Part shown: positions 54,549 through 62,079 of the stretch, piece after piece
How the letters are laid out: every line of letters starts with the position of its first letter
How positions within the stretch are numbered: the stretch's first letter is position 1
DNA from: Eubacterium sp. MSJ-33
Lineage (GTDB): Bacteria > Bacillota > Clostridia > Lachnospirales > Lachnospiraceae
Reading direction: 5' to 3'
NCBI RefSeq assembly: GCF_022174665.1
Contig: NZ_CP076562.1
Location: 684,001 to 748,000 of the forward strand
Length of the DNA: 64,000 nucleotides
Translations under genes and position numbers: made by a program
The notes under the pieces: generated by a model
Database searches by the model: none
What the model saw: only the letters and a program-made list of their open reading frames with translations
What the model was told of the DNA's origin: nothing

Positions 54549-56636
54549 TTACTGCTCTGCGTCCTTCAGGCTCAGGCTGATCTTACCCATACGGTCAACC
54601 TCAAGAACCTTAACCTTGACTACATCGCCGATATTTACAACATCCTCTACCTTCTCTACGCGGCGATCTGCCAGCTTAGAGATATGAATCAAACCGTCCT
54701 TATTTGGTGACAGTTCTACGAATGCACCGAAGTTCATGATACGAACAACCTTACCTTCGTAAGTCTTACCAACCTCGATTGGGTCTACGATAGAACGGAT
54801 GATCTTTAATGCTTTGTCCATACCTGCCTGCTCAACACCGCAGATAAATACATTTCCATCATCATCGATATCGATCTTAACGCCTGTCTCTTCGATAATT
54901 GCGTTGATTGTCTTTCCTCTCTGTCCGATGATCTCACCGATCTTCTCCGGATCAACCTTTGTCTGGATAATCTTCGGAGCAAGTTCGCCAACGTGATCTC
55001 TTGGAGCTGCAATAGCCGGCTTCATACATGTATCCATGATGAAAAGTCTTGCCTCACGACATCTTGCAATCGCGCCCTCTACGATTGGACGTGTCAGACC
55101 ATGAATCTTGATATCCATCTGGATTGCTGTGATACCTTCGGTTGTACCTGTTACCTTGAAGTCCATGTCGCCGAAGAAATCTTCGAGTCCCTGAATATCT
55201 GTCAACAGTACATAATCATCATCTGTCTCACCGGTTACAAGACCACAGGAAATACCTGCTACCATCTTCTTGATTGGAACACCTGCAGCCATCAGTGACA
55301 TACAAGATGCACATGTGGAAGCCATAGATGTAGAACCGTTTGACTCAAATGTCTCAGATACGGAACGGATTGCATATGGGAACTCGTCCTCACTTGGAAG
55401 TACAGGAACAAGTGCACGCTCAGCAAGTGCGCCATGTCCGATTTCACGGCGTCCCGGTCCTCTGGACGGCTTTGTCTCACCAACAGAGTATGATGGGAAG
55501 TTGTAGTGATGCATATATCTCTTAGATGTAACGTTTGTGTCAAGGCCATCTAACTTCTGCGCTTCAGAAAGTGGAGCCAATGTTACAACGTTACAGATCT
55601 GTGTCTGTCCTCTTGTGAACATAGCAGAACCATGCACTCTAGGAATGATATCAACCTCAGCAGCCAGTGGACGGATCTGTGTGATCTGTCTGCCATCCGG
55701 ACGCTTGTGATCCTTCAGAATCATCTTACGGACTGTCTTCTTCTGATACTGGTAAACAGCCTCATCAAGAACTGCCAGCCAATCTTCCTTATCTGCAAAT
55801 GCCTCTTCAAGTTTCTCCTTGATCTGGCGGATATTCTCCTCACGCACCTGCTTCTCATCCGTAAAGACTGCCTCTTCCATTGCTGCCGGCGGAACAAGCT
55901 CCTTAATTGCCTCAAACAGTTCTTCCGGAACTGCGCAACTTGTATAAGAATGCTTTGGCTTACCACACTCAGCTACGATCTTATCGATAAATGCGATTAC
56001 TTTCTGGTTTAACTCATGGGCTGCATAAATAGCCTCGATCATCTTCGCCTCCGGCACTTCGTTCGCACCAGCCTCAATCATGATAACCTTATCTCTTGTA
56101 GATGCAACCGTAAGCTTCAGATCTGACTCCAGATTCTGTGTAGAATTTGGGTTGAAGATCAGTTCGCCGTTGATCATACCAACCTGTGTCGTTGCACATG
56201 GACCATCAAACGGGATATCAGAAATTGCTGTTGCAATGGCTGAACCAAGCATAGCGGTAAGCTCTGGAGAACACTCCGGATCTACTGACATAACCATGTT
56301 ATTAAGTGTAACATCATTTCTGTAATCCTTTGGGAACAATGGTCTCATCGGACGGTCGATAACACGGGATGTAAGGATTGCATTCTCGCTTGCCTTACCC
56401 TCACGCTTGTTGAATCCTCCAGGGATCTTTCCAACAGAGTACATCTTCTCCTCATACTCAACTGAAAGTGGGAAGAAATCGATACCATCTCTTGGTTTTT
56501 CTGATGCAGTTGCTGTTGAAAGCACAACTGTATCTCCGTAGTGCATCAAAGCTGCACCGTTTGCCTGCTTTGCAACTCTGCCTACATCGACACGCAAGGT
56601 TCTTCCGGCAAGTTCCATCTCAAACTTCTTGTACAT
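54549..56636 (-). CDS. pnp: Polyribonucleotide nucleotidyltransferase (PNPase)
   Basis: This 695-residue phosphorolytic 3'-5' exoribonuclease degrades mRNA. Two RNase PH domains (about 1-215 and 310-540, with GRREIGHGALAERAL and DIKIHGL), then KH (about 550-610, IGQRGKTINAIIEETG) and S1 (about 617-690, GKVVRIMNFGAFVELSPNKDGLIHIS) domains. ATG at 56636 follows AAGGAG by 9 bp; extension to 56669 has none. rpsO, its usual neighbour, is not visible; non-coding repeats begin upstream. Confidence 0.96.
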   Translation of the reverse strand: MYKKFEMELAGRTLRVDVGRVAKQANGAALMHYGDTVVLSTATASEKPRDGIDFFPLSVEYEEKMYSVGKIPGGFNKREGKASENAILTSRVIDRPMRPLFPKDYRNDVTLNNMVMSVDPECSPELTAMLGSAIATAISDIPFDGPCATTQVGMINGELIFNPNSTQNLESDLKLTVASTRDKVIMIEAGANEVPEAKMIEAIYAAHELNQKVIAFIDKIVAECGKPKHSYTSCAVPEELFEAIKELVPPAAMEEAVFTDEKQVREENIRQIKEKLEEAFADKEDWLAVLDEAVYQYQKKTVRKMILKDHKRPDGRQITQIRPLAAEVDIIPRVHGSAMFTRGQTQICNVVTLAPLSEAQKLDGLDTNVTSKRYMHHYNFPSYSVGETKPSRGPGRREIGHGALAERALVPVLPSEDEFPYAIRSVSETFESNGSTSMASTCASCMSLMAAGVPIKKMVAGISCGLVTGETDDDYVLLTDIQGLEDFFGDMDFKVTGTTEGITAIQMDIKIHGLTRPIVEGAIARCREARLFIMDTCMKPAIAAPRDHVGELAPKIIQTKVDPEKIGEIIGQRGKTINAIIEETGVKIDIDDDGNVFICGVEQAGMDKALKIIRSIVDPIEVGKTYEGKVVRIMNFGAFVELSPNKDGLIHISKLADRRVEKVEDVVNIGDVVKVKVLEVDRMGKISLSLKDAEQ

Positions 56637-56676
56637 AATAAATTCTCCTTGAAATATTTTTTTCTGCATTCAGACT

Positions 56677-56733
56677 CCGAAACGACTGAAAACACCACTT
56701 TGTGTCAGAAAATGATTTTTTCAGTTGTCTCGG
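56677..56733 (-). promoter_or_regulatory. Hairpin in the pnp leader
   Basis: CCGA and ACTGAAAA (56677-56692) pair with TTTTCAGT and TCGG (56718-56733) around a ~25-nt loop, about 40 nt before the ribosome binding site. pnp mRNA leaders are autoregulated through a hairpin in enterobacteria; a like role here is only suggested by position. It could also be a terminator of an upstream transcript (TTTTG follows on the plus side). Confidence 0.4.
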
Positions 56734-56857
56734 TTTTGTCTTCATGCAATCTTTTAGATTATACCATCTATTTCCTTTGGCTTCAAGATAGGAATGGATG
56801 AAATATGGGATTTTTTGCTTGTGATTTTTGTTTGGAGGCTGTTATGTTTGGTGGTGT

Positions 56858-57290
56858 CTGCTTGCTGTGGGTTTTTCTGCTTGCTTTTCATGCCCTACGC
56901 CCACGCTATGGGTTTCCCCGCCTACTTTTCTACTCCCACGCCCAGTTTCCTCTCCGCGACATATCGATTAGCTTCCAGGGTGGGTTTTCTCGCTTGCTTT
57001 TCTTCTCCTACGCCCACGCCGTGGGTTTTCCCTGCCTACTTTTCTGCTCCCTCGCCCAGTTTTCTCTCCGCAACATATCGATAAGCTTCCAGGGTGGGTT
57101 TTCTGCTTGCTTTTCACTCCCTACGCCCACGCTATGGGTTTCCCCGCCTACTTTTCTGCTCCCTCGCCCAGTTTTCTCTCCGCAACATATCAATTAGCAT
57201 CCAGGGTGGGCTTTTCTGCTTGCTTTTCTTCTCCTACGCCCACACCGTGGGTTTTCCCGCCTACTTTTCTACTCACACACCCAAGTCAAT
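56858..57290. repeat. Array A: ~3.8 units of the 113-bp repeat family
   Basis: The block GCTTCCAGGGTGGGTTTTC recurs at 56971 and 57085 and, with one change, at 57198, a 113-114 bp period. Each unit has a hairpin GCCCA-N5-TGGG (CGCTA, CGCCG or ACCG-type loops) and a CGCCCAGTTT box, as in array C, but the connecting sequence differs. The plus strand is pyrimidine-rich and the period is not a multiple of three, so it does not encode protein. It fills the gap upstream of pnp. From 57291 to 57551 I see only A/T-rich DNA and a weak promoter (CTGACA-16-TATTAA). Confidence 0.85.
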
Positions 57291-57551
57291 ATATTCGTCA
57301 AAAGAAATTATGTATTTTCTGTGATAAAATCATGTATCCCATTTACGAAACAACACATATATGCTACATTAAACACAACTCGTTTATCGAGTTTAAGCGC
57401 ATCGTATTTCATACAGAAAATCTGTTTTACAATCCAGATTTTCACCCATCCACACAGACTACATTTTACCGTGTTGTCTGACAATTCCACATGTTTTCGT
57501 ATTAAACCAGCTATATAAATACAATCATTTTAATACCCATTATGAAAAGAG

Positions 57552-58325
57552 GTGTTTATCATATTTATACAAAATATTCTTGAACAACAAAAACAACTAA
57601 ATAGAAGAATCGAAAACTATAAGAAACTAATCAGCAGATTTCCAGCTGGAAAACTACAATGTTTCAAGAACGGAAAGCATATCAAATCATACAAAGTGAA
57701 TGGCAATCTGAAAAAATACATTCCAACCAAAGAATCTGCCACTATTGAGAAATTAGCTTTAAAGAAATATTATGAAAGTTGTCTGGATGATTGCATCAAA
57801 GAAAAAACACTTCTTGATCAATTTATTCAAGATGTTCAAACTTTGCCGAATACATCTCAGAAGCTTCTGGCGACGGATTCAAATTATCACACATATTTAG
57901 CTAAGGCACTAATCCCTGACACATGGGCAAGTGTTCCATATGAGCAAAACCCATATAAGCGCGAAGACCTCATCCACAACACGTTTTCCGGAATGAAGGT
58001 ACGCTCAAAATCAGAGGAAATTATAGCAAATATTTTATTCACAAACCATATTCCGTTTCGATATGAAGCACCGCTCACACTAAACGGAGCAACCATGTAT
58101 CCTGATTTTACAGTTAAAAATCCAAAGAATAATTCCTATACTTATTGGGAGCATTTGGGGTTGATGGACAAAAAGGAATACAAAGATCATGCCATGGAGA
58201 AAATCAGTACATATTGTGACTGCAATATCATTCCGGATGTTAATCTGATTCTAACTTATGAGACACAGCAGCATCCGCTCGATTCCAGTTGGGTGCAACA
58301 ATTGGTAATGCGGAATTTCATGTAG
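57552..58325 (+). CDS. Orphan protein with PD-(D/E)XK-nuclease-like C-terminus
   Basis: The 257-residue product is Lys/Gln-rich and probably coiled in its first ~110 residues (ILEQQKQLNRRIENYKKLISRF). The C-terminal half has RSKSEEIIANILFTNHIPFRYEAPL, then MYPDFTV and YWEHLG: a Glu, a PD, and an ExH in place of the usual ExK, resembling nuclease-fold proteins of unknown role. The start is uncertain: AGAGGTG is a good binding site, but only GTG inside it (57552) or non-standard ATA/ATT codons follow; an ATG at 57543 is in another frame and stops after 13 codons. It is flanked on both sides by the 113-bp repeat family. Confidence 0.65.
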   Translation: MFIIFIQNILEQQKQLNRRIENYKKLISRFPAGKLQCFKNGKHIKSYKVNGNLKKYIPTKESATIEKLALKKYYESCLDDCIKEKTLLDQFIQDVQTLPNTSQKLLATDSNYHTYLAKALIPDTWASVPYEQNPYKREDLIHNTFSGMKVRSKSEEIIANILFTNHIPFRYEAPLTLNGATMYPDFTVKNPKNNSYTYWEHLGLMDKKEYKDHAMEKISTYCDCNIIPDVNLILTYETQQHPLDSSWVQQLVMRNFM

Positions 58326-58384
58326 AGTTTGGCTTAATTAGAATCCAGCTTGTCTTTTTGTTGTAAATAAGTTCACCCCGGAAA

Positions 58385-58760
58385 CCTTTTTTACAAGTTT
58401 CCGGGATGGGTTTCTGTTTGTTTTCTGTTTTGGTTTTTCTAGCTTGCTTTTTTCTTCCTCGGGTGTCACCACATCGCTATCGCTCTGTATATATCGTCGG
58501 GAGCACCCTAAATATGTGTTTCGCACATATGCGCCCTCCTCGCACTCATGTCGTGTTTTTTCCGCTTACTTTCATGCTCCCACACCCGGTTTTCGTTCCG
58601 AAACTGCACGATTAGCTTTCAAGATGGGTTTTCTCGCTTGTTTTTGTTCTCCTCGGGTGTCACCACATCGTGGATTTTCCCGCCTACTTTTCTACTCCCA
58701 CGCCCAGTTTTCGTTCCGGGGCTATGCGATATGTTTCCAGAGTAGTTCTTTCTATACGTC
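58385..58760. repeat. Array B: diverged copies of the 113-bp repeat family
   Basis: Boxes shared with arrays A and C recur in order: GCTTGCTTTT at 58442 and GCTTGTTTTT at 58636, CGGGTGTCACCACATCG twice, CCCGCCTACTTTTCTACTCC and CGCCCAGTTTTC. The second unit keeps a hairpin CCAC-ATC-GTGG; the first is enlarged and holds ATATGTG-TTTCG-CACATAT. Spacing is irregular (194 bp between like boxes). It lies between the orphan gene and the pilin terminator. No coding capacity is credible. Confidence 0.7.
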
Positions 58761-58794
58761 TATTTTTCATTTCACAACTCTTACGATAATATAT

Positions 58795-58826
58795 AAAAAA
58801 GCTTCGGAACAATATCCGAAGCTTTC
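58795..58826 (-). terminator. Intrinsic terminator after the pilin gene
   Basis: AAAGCTTCGGA and TCCGAAGCTTT pair perfectly around a 6-nt loop, and on the minus strand TTTTTATAT follows directly. Strong terminator 16 bp past the pilin stop. Confidence 0.88.
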
Positions 58827-58841
58827 AAATCTTATAAAATA

Positions 58842-59357
58842 TTAATTATCATCGTTTGTTGGCCCATTACCGCTCAACACAATCGTTTTTCCAAATGTAT
58901 CAGCCGAAAAATCTGCGTATGTAGCATCCCATGAACCAGTTCCGTTAGTAGAGTTATATGTATAATAAATCCACTGACCACCTTCTTTGTACGCAACAGC
59001 TCTTACAGTAAATTCCTCATGGTTGTTTGTAACGCCTGTTGCACTCTTACCTGTTTTAATTACTGCAGATTCACACTTACTTACATCTGCTGTTGCCATA
59101 ACCTGATTTACAAACGCTGCATTTTTGCTAGAATCAGCCAAATCAGCTACCTTAGATCCCTTTGCATACTCGCTTGAAAGCTCTGCCTGTGCGGCTGTAA
59201 GTACGCTCTTACCATTCAATACAATCTGCTGCCCCTTTGCTCTGTCAATATAACCAAGCAATGCTGGTACGAGGATTGCTGCCAAAATTGCGAGAATTAC
59301 GATAACAACAATCAGCTCTACCAAAGTAAAACCTTTGTTTTCTTTCATTTTTTTCAT
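58842..59357 (-). CDS. Type IV pilin-like major prepilin
   Basis: This 171-residue prepilin has a short basic leader ending KENKG and then FTLVELIVVIVILAILAAILVPALLGYIDRAKG: the prepilin peptidase site (G before F), Glu5 and the long hydrophobic assembly helix. The globular part (about 45-171) is typical in size, Ser/Thr/Asn-rich with two aromatic strands. Its ATG at 59357 is 8 bp after GGAGG; an ATG 6 bp earlier is too close. A near-consensus promoter precedes it, so it can be expressed far above the ATPases. Confidence 0.9.
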   Translation of the reverse strand: MKKMKENKGFTLVELIVVIVILAILAAILVPALLGYIDRAKGQQIVLNGKSVLTAAQAELSSEYAKGSKVADLADSSKNAAFVNQVMATADVSKCESAVIKTGKSATGVTNNHEEFTVRAVAYKEGGQWIYYTYNSTNGTGSWDATYADFSADTFGKTIVLSGNGPTNDDN

Positions 59358-59409
59358 AATCATTTCCTCCTTAGTTCTTTTGTTTTTTTGATATGAAAAA
59401 TCTTTATAA

Positions 59410-59438
59410 AGTATAGCAAAATCTGCTATTACTATCAA
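59410..59438 (-). promoter_or_regulatory. Sigma-A type promoter for the pilin gene
   Basis: On the minus strand TTGATA (59438-59433), exactly 17 bp, TATACT (59415-59410), about 50 bp before the start. It lies just after the pilT stop, giving the pilin its own transcript. Confidence 0.65.
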
Positions 59439-59495
59439 CTTTTTTCTCTCTTTTTTGAGAGATATTCTTTTGGTATTTTTTACCACATTTTGAAT

Positions 59496-60542
59496 TTACA
59501 AATATTGATCAAGCTCTGCAACATCGTTCGAATATTTGTACGCCATCTGACGGTTAATCATACCGCTCTGAACCAAACGGGACAAATCACCATTTAATGT
59601 ATGCATGCCAACGGATGAACCGGACTGCATCAGGGATCCAAGCTGGTGACATTTGTTCTCACGAATCTGGTTGCAAACCGCATCCGTACCAACTAAGATT
59701 TCTGTTGCTACAACACGTCCATTTCCACGCGCATTCGGAATCAGGCACTGGGTAATAACTCCATTTAGAACGCTTGCAAGCTGTGTCCGTACCTGATTCT
59801 GCATTCCTGCCGGACATGCATCAATAATTCGGTCAATCGTCTGCGCCGCACCTGTCGTATGAAGAGTGGACATAACCAAATGTCCGGTTTCTGCAGCGGT
59901 CAGTGCTGCCGAGATTGTCTCGTAATCACGCATCTCTCCTACCAGAATAATATCCGGATCTTCACGGAGTGCGCTTCGAAGTGCGGATGCGAAGTTTGTG
60001 ACATCTCTGCCCACCTCTCTTTGATGGATGAGTGCCATCTTTCTGTCGTATACATACTCAACCGGATCTTCAATCGTAATGATATGTTCCGGGCGATTTG
60101 CATTGATATAATCAATCATAGAAGCCAGTGTGGTTGATTTACCGGAACCGGTCGGTCCTGTCACAAGAATCATGCCTCGCGGCTTATCTGCCAGTTCCCG
60201 AAGCACGCTTGGAAGTCCAAGCATCTCCATCGACGGAATCGAAGAATTGAGCAGTCGAATTGTCGCCGCCATCTTACCATCCTGCTTGAACACATTCACA
60301 CGCTGACGGTTACCATCCGGGGTACGGATTGCAAAATCCGCATCTATGCCCCGCTCGAGATTCTCCCGCTGTTCATCGGTCAGAAGTTCTGCGAGCATCG
60401 CGATAATCTCGCCATCACTTGGATTGGTCGGTGCATTCTGCAAGCGGCCGTTGATTCGATACATAAGTGTCATCCCTACTGTGATATGAATATCCGAGCA
60501 TCCCATTGAACGCGCTTCCATAATCATCTGATCTATCATCAT
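59496..60542 (-). CDS. pilT: Type IV pilus retraction ATPase PilT
   Basis: This 348-residue hexameric ATPase powers pilus retraction and twitching. Walker A GPTGSGKST, Asp box ITIEDPVEYV, Walker B ILVGEMRDYETI, His box GHLVMSTLHTTGAA, and the PilT-type start (MIMEARSMGCSDIHITVGMTLMYRINGRL) are present; PilT's AIRENK is represented by QIRENK. AGGAGG lies 9 bp upstream. A 1.5-kb repeat array separates it from pilB. Confidence 0.94.
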   Translation of the reverse strand: MMIDQMIMEARSMGCSDIHITVGMTLMYRINGRLQNAPTNPSDGEIIAMLAELLTDEQRENLERGIDADFAIRTPDGNRQRVNVFKQDGKMAATIRLLNSSIPSMEMLGLPSVLRELADKPRGMILVTGPTGSGKSTTLASMIDYINANRPEHIITIEDPVEYVYDRKMALIHQREVGRDVTNFASALRSALREDPDIILVGEMRDYETISAALTAAETGHLVMSTLHTTGAAQTIDRIIDACPAGMQNQVRTQLASVLNGVITQCLIPNARGNGRVVATEILVGTDAVCNQIRENKCHQLGSLMQSGSSVGMHTLNGDLSRLVQSGMINRQMAYKYSNDVAELDQYL

Positions 60543-60617
60543 ATATATCGACCTCCTCTCGTATTATTTAATCTTTTTATTATGTTTTTTTATCATAATT
60601 TTTACTTGTTTTTTCTT

Positions 60618-62079
60618 CTACCTGCCAATCAGCTTCCGGTTTGGTTTTTCTCGCTTGCTTCTCTCTTCCTACGCCCACGGCACGGGCTTTCAAGCTTAGA
60701 TTCTTACTTTCACGCCCAATTTTTTCTCCGCTACCTGCCCATTAGCTTCCAGTTTGGGTTTTCTCGCTTGCTTTTCTCTTCCTACGCCCACAACATGGGC
60801 TTTCAAGCTTAGATTCTTACTTTCGCGCCCAGTTTTCTCTCCGCCACCTACCTATTAGCTTCCGGTTTGGGTTTTCTCGCTTGCTTTTCTCTTCCTACGC
60901 CCACAACATGGGCTTTCAAGCTTAGATTCTTACTTTCACGCCCAGTTTTCTCTCCGCTACCTGCCCATTAGCTTCCGGTTTGGGTTTTCTCGCTTGCTTC
61001 TCTCTTCCTACGCCCACGGCATGGGCTTTCAAGCTTAGATTCTTTTACTTTCACGCCCAATTTTTTCTCCGCTACCTGCCAATCAGCTTCCAGTTTGGGT
61101 TTTCTCGCTTGCTTTTCTCTTCCTACGCCCACAACATGGGCTTTCAAGCTTAGATTCTTACTTTCACGCCCAGTTTTCTCTCCACTACCTGCCTATTAGC
61201 TTCCAGTTTGGGTTTTCTCGCTTGCTTTTCTCTTCCTACGCCCACAACACGGGCTTTCAAGCTTAGATTCTTACTTTCACGCCCAGTTTTCTCTCCGCTA
61301 CCTGCCAATCAACTTCCAGTTTGGGTTTTCTCGCTTGCTTTTCTCTTCCTACGCCCACAGCATGGGCTTTCAAGCTTAGATTCTTACTTTCACGCCCAGT
61401 TTTCTCTCCGCTACCTGCCCATTAGCTTCCGGTTTGGGTTTTCTCGCTTGCTTTTCTCTTCCTACGCCCACAACACGGGCTTTCAAGCTTAGATTCTTAC
61501 TTTCACGCCCAGTTTTCTCTCCGCTACCTGCCAATCAACTTCCAGTTTGGGTTTTCTCGCTTGCTTTTCTCTTCCTACGCCCACAGCATGGGCTTTCAAG
61601 CTTAGATTCTTACTTTCACGCCCTGTTTTCTCTCCGCTAACTGCCCATTAACTTCCGGAATGTGTTTTTCTGCTTGCTTTTCTTTCAAAAAGCACATGCC
61701 GTGTGTTTTCTGACTTCGATTCTCGCTTTTTCACACACTCTTCTCTTATCTACCTGTCAATCAGCTTCCGGAATGTGTTTTTCTGCTTGCTTTTCTTTCA
61801 AAAAGCACATGGCGTGTGTTTTCTGACTTCAATTCTTGCTTTTATACACACTTTTCCCTTCTCTACCTGGCAATCAGCTTCCGGTTTGTGTTTTTCTGCT
61901 TGCTTTCCTCTTCAAAAAAACATACCGTGTGTTTTCCGACTTCAATTCTCGCTTTTTCACACACTTTTCCCTTCTCTACCTGCCAATCAGCTTCCGGTTT
62001 GTGTTTTTCTGCTTGCTTTTCTCTCAAAAAACAACTTTCTAAATATGTGCTTCAAACATACAATTTTCCCGTTCTCATC
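60618..62079. repeat. Array C: 13 tandem 113-bp non-coding units between pilB and pilT
   Basis: Units begin CTACCTG at 60618, 60731, 60844, 60957, 61072, 61185, 61298, 61411, 61524, 61637, 61750, 61863 and 61976; spacing is 113 bp except one 115. Units 1-9 are nearly identical; 10-12 are a second type sharing the frame and some boxes; 13 is partial and ends with diverged sequence. Each has a hairpin GCCCA-N5-TGGGC, which in the second type is CACA-N5-TGTG. About 70% of plus-strand bases are pyrimidines (33 of 113 purines in unit 2). 113 is not divisible by 3, and pilB/pilT transcripts would run through it as a purine-rich RNA. There are no unique spacers, so it is not CRISPR. Confidence 0.95.

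Noticed and set aside
61208..61640. Open frames across the repeat arrays on the plus strand (for example 61208-61492, 61434-61640, 57107-57481)
   Set aside because: They exist because the repeat has few stop codons. The 113-bp period shifts frame each unit, there are no ribosome binding sites, and the peptides (SRLLFSSYAH... types) resemble no protein.
60618..62079. CRISPR array
   Set aside because: Units are contiguous and nearly identical over their full 113 bp, with no unique spacers and no cas genes.
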